Source: Erythrobacter sp. QSSC1-22B (lineage in GTDB: Bacteria; Pseudomonadota; Alphaproteobacteria; Sphingomonadales; Sphingomonadaceae). From it: 64,000 nt of DNA. Of the stretch, positions 46,234-54,946 are shown in pieces. The stretch lies in the NCBI RefSeq assembly GCF_001678665.1, contig NZ_LZRP01000006.1:223773-287772 (forward strand), written 5' to 3'. Under the pieces are notes generated by a model that saw nothing but the letters and a program-made list of their open reading frames with translations, was not told the origin of the DNA and made no database searches. Numbering within the stretch: the first letter of the stretch is position 1; every line of letters starts with the position of its first letter. The position numbers and the translations under genes were made by a program.

Positions 46234-47253
46234 ATGAGCGCCGATATCGTCCCCATCTCGCGCAAGCAATCGCCTGCCCCCTCGCTCGACCCGATGCTGG
46301 CGCTGACCGCGCCGGGCATGAACGCGGTCAATGCGGTCATTCTCGACCGGATGCAGAGTGAAATCCCCCTGATTCCCGCGCTCGCCGGCCATCTGATTTC
46401 GGGCGGCGGCAAGCGGCTGCGCCCGATGCTGACGCTCTCGGGGGCCGAACTGGTCGGCTATCAGGGCTCGCGCCACTACAAGCTCGCCGCCTCTGTCGAG
46501 TTCATCCACACCGCCACGCTGCTCCATGACGATGTCGTCGACGGCAGCGAGATGCGGCGCGGCAAGACCGCTGCAAACATCATCTTCGGCAATCCCGCGA
46601 CCGTGCTGGTCGGCGATTTCCTGTTCAGCCGCAGCTTCGAGCTGATGACCGAGGATGGCAGCCTGCGGGTGCTCAAGATCCTCTCGGGCGCCAGCGCTAT
46701 CATCGCCGAGGGCGAGGTCGACCAGCTCACCGCGCAGCGCAAGATCGGCACCAGCGAGGAGCGCTATCTCCAGATCATCCGCGCCAAGACCGCGGCGCTG
46801 TTCGCCGCCGCCAGCCGGATCGCCGCGGTGGTCGCCGAATGCGACGAGGACCAGGAGCAGGCGCTCGATGAATACGGCCGCAACCTCGGGGTCGCCTTCC
46901 AGCTGGTCGACGATGCGATCGACTATGATTCCGACGCCGCGGCGATGGGCAAGGATCGCGGCGACGATTTCCGCGAGGGCAAGATGACGCTCCCGGTGAT
47001 CCTCGCCTATGCCCGCGGCAGCGAGGAGGAACGCGCCTTCTGGCGCGAGGCGATCCTGGGCCTCAAGAGCTCCGACGCCGATCTCGACCACGCTTGCGCG
47101 CTGATTGCGCAGCACGGCGCGGTCGACGACACCCGCGCCCGCGCCCGCCACTTCGCCGACCGCGCGATCGACGCGCTCTCGATCTTCCCCGATGGCAAGG
47201 CCCGCCAGGCGATGACCGAAGCGGCGCGCTTCGCGGTGGCCCGGGGTTACTGA
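46234..47253 (+). CDS. ispB: Polyprenyl diphosphate synthase (IspB-like)
   Basis: The 339-residue enzyme carries both Asp-rich motifs, LLHDDVVDGSEMRRG and FQLVDDAIDYD, and the GGGKRLRPML lead. It is a trans-long-chain prenyl transferase, probably making the ubiquinone side chain (C45 or C50). The symbol is by family; chain length cannot be told. The ATG at 46234 is used; another lies at 46219. The intergenic space to the divergent chorismate mutase gene is only 67 bases. Confidence 0.88.
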   Translation: MSADIVPISRKQSPAPSLDPMLALTAPGMNAVNAVILDRMQSEIPLIPALAGHLISGGGKRLRPMLTLSGAELVGYQGSRHYKLAASVEFIHTATLLHDDVVDGSEMRRGKTAANIIFGNPATVLVGDFLFSRSFELMTEDGSLRVLKILSGASAIIAEGEVDQLTAQRKIGTSEERYLQIIRAKTAALFAAASRIAAVVAECDEDQEQALDEYGRNLGVAFQLVDDAIDYDSDAAAMGKDRGDDFREGKMTLPVILAYARGSEEERAFWREAILGLKSSDADLDHACALIAQHGAVDDTRARARHFADRAIDALSIFPDGKARQAMTEAARFAVARGY

Positions 47254-47353
47254 CTCCTGGCGGCGGCGCGGCTGCAGTCGAGATACCGCGATACCTTTGG
47301 CAAAGCGCCAGCGTGTTTCGGCTTGCCTCACCGCGAACGGATAGAGTGCCAGC

Positions 47354-49795
47354 GTGACCCACGACCTTCCCATCCATGCCGTCCTCCCCGAGCTGCTCGC
47401 GACCTTGCGCGAGCAATCCGGAGCGGTGCTGGTTGCGCCGCCGGGTGCTGGCAAGACCACCGCGGTGGCGCCCGCACTGCTGGCCGAGCCGTGGTGCGAC
47501 GGGCAGGTGATCCTCACCTCTCCGCGCCGGGTCGCGGCGCGCGCGGCGGCGGAGCGGATGGCGCAGATGCTGGGCGAGAGCGCGGGCGAAACCGTGGGCT
47601 ATCTTACCCGGCTCGACAGCAAGGTTTCGGCGCGGACCCGCATTCTGGTCATGACCGAGGCGATCTTCGTCAACCGCCTGCTCGACGATCCTGAACTCAA
47701 GGGCGTCTCGGCGGTGCTTTTCGACGAGGCGCATGAGCGCCATCTCGACAGCGATCTCGGCCTCGCGCTGGCGCTCGAGAGCCGCGAGGTGTTGCGCGAG
47801 GATCTGCGTGTGGTGGTGATGTCCGCGACCATCGACGGCGCGCGGTTTGCGCAATTGCTGGGCGAGGGCGCGCGGACCATCGCCAGCGAGGGGCGCGCCT
47901 ACCCGCTGCGGATCGCATGGCTCGGCTCCTCGCCGCAGCTGCGGGTCGAGGATGCCATGGCGCAGGCGGTGCTGACCGCATGGCGGGAAGAAACGGGCGA
48001 TATTCTCGCTTTCCTGCCCGGGGTCGGCGAGATCGAGCGGACCCGCGAACGGCTCGAGGCGCGGCTGCCCGATGTCCCCGTGCTGCCGCTTCACGGCCAG
48101 GTCGAGCCGGCGTTGCAGCGCGCCGCGATCCGCCGCGATCCGCAACGGCGCCGCCGGATCGTGCTCGCCAGTGCCATCGCTGAAACCTCGATCACGCTTG
48201 AGGGTGTGTCCGTCGTGGTCGATTCCGGGCTGTCGCGCCGTGCCGAATACGACCGCGCCGCGGGCACCACCCATCTGGTCACCCATCGCGCCAGCCAGGC
48301 CGCCGCCATCCAGCGCGCCGGGCGCGCGGCACGGCAGGGGCCCGGCGTCGCGTATCGCTTGTGGGAGGAGGGCGGCCACAAGGGGCGCCCACGCTTCGAC
48401 CCGCCCGAGATCGCAACCGCCGATCTGGCGCCGCTGGTGCTCAAGACCGCGCTGTGGGGTAGCGGCGATCCCGCCGCGCTGGCCTGGCTCGACCCACCGC
48501 CCGAGGCCTCGCTCGGCGCTGCGCGGCAAAAGCTGGAGGGGCTGGGCGCGCTCGGCGGCGAGGGACGGATCACCGAGCGCGGCAAAATGCTCGCGGCTTT
48601 GGCGCTCGACCCCGCTCACGCTTCTATGGTGCTGTTCGGCGCCGAACACGGTGCAGCGCGTCAGGCGGCGCGGATCGCAGTCCTGCTGCAGGAGCGCAAT
48701 CTCGGCGGTCGCGGCGAGGATCTGGCGGGCCGGCTGCAGCGCTGGCAGGCGGACCGTTCCCCGAAGGCTGAGGCGAGCCGCAAGCTCGCGGAGCGCTGGG
48801 CGGAACGGGCACGCGACATGGTGGAGGGCCCCGATTCCGTTCGCGGCGATACTGTTCCCCTGGCCATCCTCCTCGCCGCTGGAATGCCCGACAACATCGC
48901 TCGCCGCCGTGATTCCTCGGGCGAGCACTGGCTTGCCGCGGGCGGGCGCGGGTTCGTGCTCGATCCCGCCAGCCCGCTGGCGCGTCAGGACTGGCTGGCG
49001 ATCGGTGATGCGCAGGGGCAGGCGAAAGGCGCGCGGATCACCGCCGCGCTCCCGCTCGCCGAGGCGGATATCGAACTATGGCTGCCCGAACGGATCGAGC
49101 GCCGCAAAGTGCTCGACTGGAACAAGAGCGAGGCGCGGGTCGAGGCGCGGGTCGAGCGCCGGATCGGGGCGATCACGCTGGCCACCGGGTCCGACCCCGC
49201 GCCCGATATGGACGCGATTGTGGACATCCTTGTGGAAAAGTCTGTCGAAAAGCTGGGGGAATTGCTTCCGCCCGCACTGTTGGCGCGCGCGCGTCACGCC
49301 GGGATTGCGGCGCTGTCGCCGGAAGCCCTCGCGCAGACCGCTGGGCAATGGCTCGCGCCGTTGCTTGCCGGTCGGCGCGATCTTGGCCTGTCGCCCGGCA
49401 AATTCGCCGAGGCCGCGCTTTCGCTGCTCGACTGGGACAGCCGCCAGCGGCTCGACCGCCTCGCGCCGCGCAGTTTCACCTCGCCTGCGGGGAGCACGCA
49501 TGCGATCGACTATTCCGGCGACGACGCGCCCAGCACCGAGGTGCGGGTGCAGGCGCTGTTCGGGCTCGAACGCCATCCGATGATCGGCGAAACCCCGTTG
49601 TTGCTCAAGCTCACCAGCCCCGCCGGGCGTCCGTTGCAGGCGACCCGCGACGTGCCCGGTTTCTGGCGCGGGAGCTGGGCCGAGGTGCGCAAGGAGATGA
49701 AGGGTCGCTACCCGAAACACCGCTGGCCCGAGGAGCCATGGGCCGAGGCGCCCAGCCTCAAGACCAAGAATGCCTTTTCCAATGCGCCGCGCTGA
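47354..49795 (+). CDS. hrpB: ATP-dependent helicase HrpB
   Basis: The 813-residue DEAH helicase has APPGAGKTT (Walker A), LFDEAHERHLDSDL, VMSATIDG, QRAGRAARQGPG (motif VI) and the HrpB-specific C-terminal domain (HRWPEEPWAEAPSLKTKN). HrpB proteins are DExH-box helicases with poorly defined RNA-linked roles. It starts with GTG. It ends 16 bases before the NDUFS4-like gene. Confidence 0.92.
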   Translation: MTHDLPIHAVLPELLATLREQSGAVLVAPPGAGKTTAVAPALLAEPWCDGQVILTSPRRVAARAAAERMAQMLGESAGETVGYLTRLDSKVSARTRILVMTEAIFVNRLLDDPELKGVSAVLFDEAHERHLDSDLGLALALESREVLREDLRVVVMSATIDGARFAQLLGEGARTIASEGRAYPLRIAWLGSSPQLRVEDAMAQAVLTAWREETGDILAFLPGVGEIERTRERLEARLPDVPVLPLHGQVEPALQRAAIRRDPQRRRRIVLASAIAETSITLEGVSVVVDSGLSRRAEYDRAAGTTHLVTHRASQAAAIQRAGRAARQGPGVAYRLWEEGGHKGRPRFDPPEIATADLAPLVLKTALWGSGDPAALAWLDPPPEASLGAARQKLEGLGALGGEGRITERGKMLAALALDPAHASMVLFGAEHGAARQAARIAVLLQERNLGGRGEDLAGRLQRWQADRSPKAEASRKLAERWAERARDMVEGPDSVRGDTVPLAILLAAGMPDNIARRRDSSGEHWLAAGGRGFVLDPASPLARQDWLAIGDAQGQAKGARITAALPLAEADIELWLPERIERRKVLDWNKSEARVEARVERRIGAITLATGSDPAPDMDAIVDILVEKSVEKLGELLPPALLARARHAGIAALSPEALAQTAGQWLAPLLAGRRDLGLSPGKFAEAALSLLDWDSRQRLDRLAPRSFTSPAGSTHAIDYSGDDAPSTEVRVQALFGLERHPMIGETPLLLKLTSPAGRPLQATRDVPGFWRGSWAEVRKEMKGRYPKHRWPEEPWAEAPSLKTKNAFSNAPR

Positions 49796-49811
49796 ATTAG
49801 AGGTCCCGATT

Positions 49812-50090
49812 ATGGCAGCACGAATCTATCAGCGCGCGAAAAGCGCGATGCAGTCCGGCAAGGCGCGGGTCGACGAGTGGGTGCTCGAATTCGAGCAGAG
49901 CGAAGCGCGCCACGCCGACCCGCTGATGGGCTGGACCGGCAGCGGCGACACGCAGGCGCAGGTGCAGCTCAATTTTGCGTCTAAGGACGACGCCAGCGCC
50001 TATGCCGCCAAGCACGGTATCGCTGCCCGGGTCCACACGACCCCGGTGCGCACTCTCAAGCTTCAGGCCTACGCGGACAATTTCAACTAG
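49812..50090 (+). CDS. NDUFS4-like complex I accessory subunit
   Basis: A 92-residue protein, MAARIYQRAKSAMQSGKAR, then WVLEFEQSEARHADPLMGWTGS and QVQLNFASKDDASAYAAKHG. This is the ETC complex I subunit conserved region, homologous to mitochondrial NDUFS4, and typical of alphaproteobacteria. It stabilises NADH:ubiquinone oxidoreductase. The start at 49812 gives the conserved N-terminus. Confidence 0.9.
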   Translation: MAARIYQRAKSAMQSGKARVDEWVLEFEQSEARHADPLMGWTGSGDTQAQVQLNFASKDDASAYAAKHGIAARVHTTPVRTLKLQAYADNFN

Positions 50091-50218
50091 GTTTGCGTTT
50101 GGTTTTCGGGTGCATGCGCGGGATTGCCGCGTCGCTGCGCTCCTCGCGATGACGAAGCAACGGATAGCAGACCACGAAATACTTGAACCCCGCGGCCTTC
50201 CCCGCCATAGGGCGAACC

Positions 50219-50305
50219 GGGAGTCGGGTGGACGTTTGCGTTCGCTCACCGGGTCAGGTCCGGAAGGAAGCAGCCCAGGTGAATTGCGACGGGTCGCTCG
50301 GCTCC
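50219..50305 (+). ncRNA. ffs: Signal recognition particle RNA, small bacterial type
   Basis: The conserved Ffh-binding hairpin GGTCAGGTCCGGAAGGAAGCAGCC (positions about 50252-50275; shown in parts GTCAGGTCCGGAAGG and AAGCAGCC) is unmistakable. GGAG at 50219 pairs with CTCC at 50302-50305 and intervening bases extend the rod. The ends are approximate to a few bases. It sits just before dnaX. Confidence 0.92.
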
Positions 50306-50371
50306 TTTATCCCCCCTCGGCGTGACAAACGCCAGCATGACAAATGCCCGCGCACGCCCTAGCTAGGGTGG

Positions 50372-52201
50372 ATGGGTGATTCACCGGACAAACCAGACGG
50401 CCTGCCGTGGGAAAGCGATCCCTCGCACGATGCCGCAGAGGCGCAACCAAGCGCCGCCGAGCGCGAGCAGGCGGGGCAGGAAGCGCTCTTCGGCGCGCCC
50501 GCTCCGGCCCCCCAACTGGCACCTGCTGAAGAGCCTGTCGAAAAACCCGTGCCCGCCCCGGTTCCGAGGGCCGCTGCCCCAGACGCGCCCGCGCAACCCT
50601 ACCGCGTCCTCGCGCGCAAATACCGTCCGCAGACCTTTTCCGAGCTGATCGGGCAGGAGCCGATGGTCCGCACGCTGGCCAATGCCATCGCACGCGACCG
50701 GCTGGCGCATGCCTTTTTGATGACCGGGGTGCGCGGGGTCGGCAAGACCTCGACCGCGCGGCTGATCGCCAAGGCGCTCAATTGCATCGGGCCCGACGGC
50801 AATGGCGGCCCGACCATCGATCCGTGCGGCGTCTGCGAACCCTGCGTCGCGATCGCCGAGGGTCGGCATATCGACGTCATCGAGATGGATGCCGCCAGCC
50901 ACACCGGGGTCGACGACGTCCGCGAGATCATCGAGGCGGTGCGCTATTCCGCGGTGAGCGCGCGGTACAAGATCTACATCGTCGACGAAGTCCACATGCT
51001 TAGCCGCAACGCCTTCAACGCGTTGCTCAAGACGCTGGAAGAGCCGCCCGCGCATGTGAAGTTCCTGTTCGCCACCACCGAGGTGGAGAAGCTCCCGGTC
51101 ACCGTGCTCAGCCGGACGCAGCGCTTCGATCTCAGGCGCATCCCCGCCGAGATGCTGCAGGAGCATTTCGCGCTGATCTGCACCAAGGAGGGCGTTACCG
51201 CCGACGCCGAGGCGCTGTCGATCATCGCCAACGCCGCCGAAGGTTCGGTGCGCGACGGGCTCTCGATCCTCGACCAGGCGATCGCGCATGCCGATATGGA
51301 CAGCGAGGGCCGGGTCACCGCCGAGCGGGTCCGCTCGATGCTCGGGCTCGCCGACAAGAGCGCGCAGCGCCGGCTGCTCGCGCATCTCCTGGCGGGCGAG
51401 GGCAAGGCGCTGCTTGCGGGGATCGACGAACAATACGCGCTCGGGGTCGAGCCGCTGGCGATGTTGCGCTCGCTGATGGATATCGTCCATCGCATCACCG
51501 TGGCGCAGGTCTCGGGTGGCGAGGTCGATGCCGTCTCCGCCGAGGAACGCGCGCAGCTCGGCGAATGGGCCACGGCCATCCCGCCCGCGCAGCTCCACCG
51601 GTTGTGGCAATTGCTGCTCAAGGGCTATGACGAGGTGCGCTCGGCGCCCGATCCGCTGGTCTCGGCGCGGATGGCGCTGCTGCGCGCATTGCACGCGCAG
51701 GAATTGCCCGATCCGGGGCGGCTGGCGCGGCTGATCGAGGACGCCGCCACCCGCGCTCCGGCGACGCCTGCCGAGGGAACCGCCGCCAGCGATGCACCGG
51801 GCGCCAACGCGGTCAAATGGGAAGACCTCGTCGCCCGCGTCGAGGATGGCGGACAGCATCTTGCGGCGGGCATCATGCGGCTGCAGATCCGTCCGATCGC
51901 GGTCGAGGACGGCCTGCTTCGCTACGCGCGCGATCCGCAGTTCCGCGACGATATCGTCCCCACCCTGCGCGAGGCGCTCGCGACGATCACCGGCACCCGC
52001 TGGCTGCTCGAGGAGGATCCCGAGGGCGAGGGCAGTCCCTCGATCGCCGAACGCGAAGAAGCCGCGCAGCACAGCGCGGAAACCGAAGCCCGCGCCCATC
52101 CATTGGTACAGGCCGCCCTGGCTGCCTTCCCGGGTGCCGAAATCATCGCCGACCGCGACAAACCGCCGGTCGGATTGCAACAACGGAGAAACCAAGCATG
52201 A
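50372..52201 (+). CDS. dnaX: DNA polymerase III subunit gamma/tau
   Basis: The 609-residue clamp-loader subunit has VRGVGKTSTARLIAKALNC and DPCGVCEPCVAI (zinc-binding Cys residues). IVDEVHMLSRNAFNALLKTLEEPP and TTEVEKLPVTVLSRTQRFDL follow. A long acidic, Pro/Ala-rich N-terminal extension (about 1-75) precedes the conserved domain, as in other alphaproteobacteria. The stop overlaps the ybaB start by four bases. Confidence 0.95.
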   Translation: MGDSPDKPDGLPWESDPSHDAAEAQPSAAEREQAGQEALFGAPAPAPQLAPAEEPVEKPVPAPVPRAAAPDAPAQPYRVLARKYRPQTFSELIGQEPMVRTLANAIARDRLAHAFLMTGVRGVGKTSTARLIAKALNCIGPDGNGGPTIDPCGVCEPCVAIAEGRHIDVIEMDAASHTGVDDVREIIEAVRYSAVSARYKIYIVDEVHMLSRNAFNALLKTLEEPPAHVKFLFATTEVEKLPVTVLSRTQRFDLRRIPAEMLQEHFALICTKEGVTADAEALSIIANAAEGSVRDGLSILDQAIAHADMDSEGRVTAERVRSMLGLADKSAQRRLLAHLLAGEGKALLAGIDEQYALGVEPLAMLRSLMDIVHRITVAQVSGGEVDAVSAEERAQLGEWATAIPPAQLHRLWQLLLKGYDEVRSAPDPLVSARMALLRALHAQELPDPGRLARLIEDAATRAPATPAEGTAASDAPGANAVKWEDLVARVEDGGQHLAAGIMRLQIRPIAVEDGLLRYARDPQFRDDIVPTLREALATITGTRWLLEEDPEGEGSPSIAEREEAAQHSAETEARAHPLVQAALAAFPGAEIIADRDKPPVGLQQRRNQA

Positions 52202-52539
52202 AGTCGATGGAAGAAATGCTCGCCGCCGCGCAGAAAGCGGCCGAAACCATCCAGACCCAGATGGGCGAAGCGCAGGCCAAGCTCGACACCATCGAGGTCG
52301 AGGGCAGCGCCGGTGGCGGTCTGGTCGTCGTCCGCGCCACTGCGCGTGGCCGCATCCTCGGGGTCGCGATCGACGACAGCCTGATGAAGCTGGAAGAAAA
52401 GCAGATGGTCGAGGATCTGGTCACCGCCGCCTTCAACGACGCGCGCGACAAGGCCGACCGCCGCGCCGCCACCGAGATGGAAGGCATCCAGTCGGGGATG
52501 GGCCTGCCCCCGGGCTTCAACCTGCCCGGCATGGGATAG
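52198..52539 (+). CDS. YbaB/EbfC nucleoid-associated protein
   Basis: The 113-residue protein starts MKSMEEMLAAAQKAAETIQ. It contains EVEGSAGGGLVVVRATARG and IDDSLMKLEEKQMVEDLVTAAFNDA, the YbaB/EbfC core. It binds DNA as a dimer. The ATG overlaps the dnaX stop and GGAGA precedes it; the dnaX-ybaB(-recR) order is widely conserved, but recR does not follow here. Confidence 0.93.
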   Translation: MKSMEEMLAAAQKAAETIQTQMGEAQAKLDTIEVEGSAGGGLVVVRATARGRILGVAIDDSLMKLEEKQMVEDLVTAAFNDARDKADRRAATEMEGIQSGMGLPPGFNLPGMG

Positions 52540-52602
52540 GGTTACGGCCCGCGCCCGATCTGTGGTATTGGTGGCAAAACACAACCAATCGGAGAGGCAG
52601 TG

Positions 52603-53397
52603 ATGGCAACCGTAATGAACGACAATTCCACCGGCTCGGATGCGGATATTCGCGCGCAGGTCAGCGACGAGGAGTGGGCGGTCCGCGTCGATCTCGCCGC
52701 AGCATACCGACTGGTGGCGATGTATGGTTGGGACGATCTGATCTTCACCCATCTCTCCGCCCGCGTCCCCGGGCCCGAGCATCATTTTCTGATCAACCCC
52801 TACGACATGATGTTCGAGGAGATAACCGCCTCCAGTCTGGTCAAGATCGATGTCGACGGCCAGCCGGTGATCCCGACCTCGCACCCGGTCAATCCGGCGG
52901 GCTTCACCATCCATTCCGCGCTGCACATGAATTGCGACGACGCCCATGCGGTGATGCATCTGCACACGCCATCGGGTCAGGCGGTCAGCGCGATGTCATC
53001 TGGCCTGCTCGAGCACACCCAGACCGCGATGATCGCGCGCAGCGACATCGCCTATCACGAGTACGAAGGCATCGCGACCGACCTCGAGGAACGCGAGCGG
53101 CTGGTTGCGGACATGGGCGACAAGCACGTCATGATCCTGCGCAACCACGGCACGCTGGCGATCGGCAAGAGCGTGGGCGAGTGCTTCCTGCGGCTCTATT
53201 TCCTCGAGCGTGCCTGCGACGCGCAGGTGAAAATGCTCTCCGCGGGCCGCGATGGCCTCCATAACCCGCCGCAGGGCACCCCGGAAAAGGTCAAGTCACA
53301 GACGCCGCCTGCGGGCATCGGCGCCATCGCCAACGCGCTCGCCTGGCCGGCGCTGCTGAGGAAACTGGACCGTACCGATGCGGGGTTTCGCGAGTAG
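52603..53397 (+). CDS. Class II aldolase/adducin family protein
   Basis: The 264-residue product has the zinc-binding pair in VMHLHTPSGQAV and the third His in LRNHGTLAIG. WDDLIFTHLSARVPG is the N-terminal core. Family members split or epimerise phosphorylated sugars or act as oxidised-sugar decarboxylases; the substrate is unknown. The ATG at 52603 is placed well behind GGAGAGG; a GTG overlaps it at 52600. Confidence 0.85.
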   Translation: MATVMNDNSTGSDADIRAQVSDEEWAVRVDLAAAYRLVAMYGWDDLIFTHLSARVPGPEHHFLINPYDMMFEEITASSLVKIDVDGQPVIPTSHPVNPAGFTIHSALHMNCDDAHAVMHLHTPSGQAVSAMSSGLLEHTQTAMIARSDIAYHEYEGIATDLEERERLVADMGDKHVMILRNHGTLAIGKSVGECFLRLYFLERACDAQVKMLSAGRDGLHNPPQGTPEKVKSQTPPAGIGAIANALAWPALLRKLDRTDAGFRE

Positions 53398-53550
53398 GAG
53401 CGCAACTGAGGGAGCGGGGCGACGGGCCGAGGTCGTGCGCTTCATGGCAGGTGATATCGCCGCGCCGCAGCGCCCATTCGCGGTGCAACTGCGCGATTCC
53501 GGTGATCCCGTTCACCATTCGGCCAATCGTCAGGTGCTAAGGCGGCAAGC

Positions 53551-54483
53551 ATGAAGCTGACACCATGGTTTGCCGCCGCACTCCGGATCGGTTCGTTTTG
53601 GGCCGCGCCATTACTCGCGCAGGTCGCAACCGACGAAAACCAGATCGTCGTGACCGCGCAGCGCTCGGGCGCGCCGATGTGGACCATCGACACCCCGACC
53701 GGAACCATCATACTCGTTGGCGAAATCCGTGCCGTTCCCAAAAGCACCCCGTGGCAGCCAGAGCGGTTGACGGAAGCCACCGGCGAGGCGAGCCGGGTCA
53801 TCCTGCGCGCGGCACCCAAATTTTCGCCGGGCGATGTCTTGCGCCTGATCTTCCGCGGAGGGCGCTTCACCAGGCTGCCCGATGGCACGGTCGCCGCGGA
53901 TTATTTGACCACCGAACAGCGAGCGCGGCTTGCGGTGCTGGAAGCCGAATATGGTGTCGATTACGATCGCCGCAGTTTCCTGATGTCCGCCTTCGACCTG
54001 CTGGCTCGGCGGCTCGATTTCGATAACAACACCACCGACGATGCCACGGATATCGTGCGCAAGGCCGCCGACCGCGCCGATGTCCCGATCATGCGACCGG
54101 ACCGGTTTCGCGGCGAAGACCTGCTCGACAATCTGGCCGAGGCGGAACCGGCAAGCCATATCGCCTGCCTAAATGCAGCGATGGCCGCCACCGAGGCGGG
54201 GCAAGGCATCATCCAGACGCGCGGAAACGACTGGCGCCAGTTCGATGTGCCTGCGGTGATGGCGAACCCGCTCGAAATCGCGCTCGGTACCTGCTGGCCG
54301 TGGGCCGATGACGATCTGGGCGATGAAATCCGCGATCAGTGGACTGGCATGATCGCCGATGCCGCACAGGATTCCGGAGTCACGCTCGCAGTCGTGCCAC
54401 TGCGAGTTTTGGCAGAACAGGACGGTGTTCTCGACCAATTGGAGGCGCGCGGTTTTCCGATCGGAGGACCGGTCTGGCGTTGA
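53551..54483 (+). CDS. Divergent TraB/GumN family protein
   Basis: A 310-residue exported protein (signal peptide ending near LLAQ). Weak TraB/GumN resemblance is seen in TPTGTIILVGEIRAVP and in LLDNLAEAEPASHIACLN. The conserved His usually found at the end of the first beta-hairpin (G-x-x-H) is replaced (VGEIRAV), and the later R-N-x-x-W motif is changed to TRGNDW. Catalytic activity of the putative metal-dependent type may therefore be lost. Stand-alone gene. Confidence 0.6.
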   Translation: MKLTPWFAAALRIGSFWAAPLLAQVATDENQIVVTAQRSGAPMWTIDTPTGTIILVGEIRAVPKSTPWQPERLTEATGEASRVILRAAPKFSPGDVLRLIFRGGRFTRLPDGTVAADYLTTEQRARLAVLEAEYGVDYDRRSFLMSAFDLLARRLDFDNNTTDDATDIVRKAADRADVPIMRPDRFRGEDLLDNLAEAEPASHIACLNAAMAATEAGQGIIQTRGNDWRQFDVPAVMANPLEIALGTCWPWADDDLGDEIRDQWTGMIADAAQDSGVTLAVVPLRVLAEQDGVLDQLEARGFPIGGPVWR

Positions 54484-54946
54484 TCGTCAACGCTCGGCGG
54501 ATCCCGCCAAAACCTCGATAAGCCGCAATTGCTACCACCCGGGCGGCGCGTGAAGTTTGGTTGTGAGCGGCATGGCAATCACGAGCGGCCGCAGCGTGGG
54601 CTTCCACAAATCGAGCCGGACCAGCCGGGGCTTCGTCGATAAAAAAAACACCGCAAGGTTACACATGCAGCATTTGCTCGACCCCGAGGCGACATCTTGC
54701 CCCGCCGCCAAGGTGACGCTTTTGCGCCTGAAAGCGATACAGGGCCTGCAGCCGTGTCAGAGGTGGCAAAATCCCCGCCCACTGAGGCCGTCTTCCGCCC
54801 CGCCTTTCCCGACCCGCCCACAGCTTTGGCGGTGACCGGGATTGCGGCGGGCGGGGCGGGTTCCCATATCCCGGGTCACACGAGGCGCGGTCTTCGCTGC
54901 GCCCCATCCACGGCCCGATCCACGGCCCGATCCATGGAATGACCGC
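54484..54946. other. Intergenic region upstream of lon
   Basis: These 463 bases contain no convincing gene. A frame opens into lon from 54842 but lacks conserved sequence before 54947. A short run of 12-bp direct repeats (54908-54937) adjoins the lon start. A heat-shock promoter would be expected here, but I could not identify one with confidence. Confidence 0.45.
54908..54937 (+). repeat. Short tandem repeat before lon
   Basis: Two perfect copies of CCACGGCCCGAT (54908-54919, 54920-54931) and a partial third copy (CCATGG) end ten bases before the lon ATG. Confidence 0.8.
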
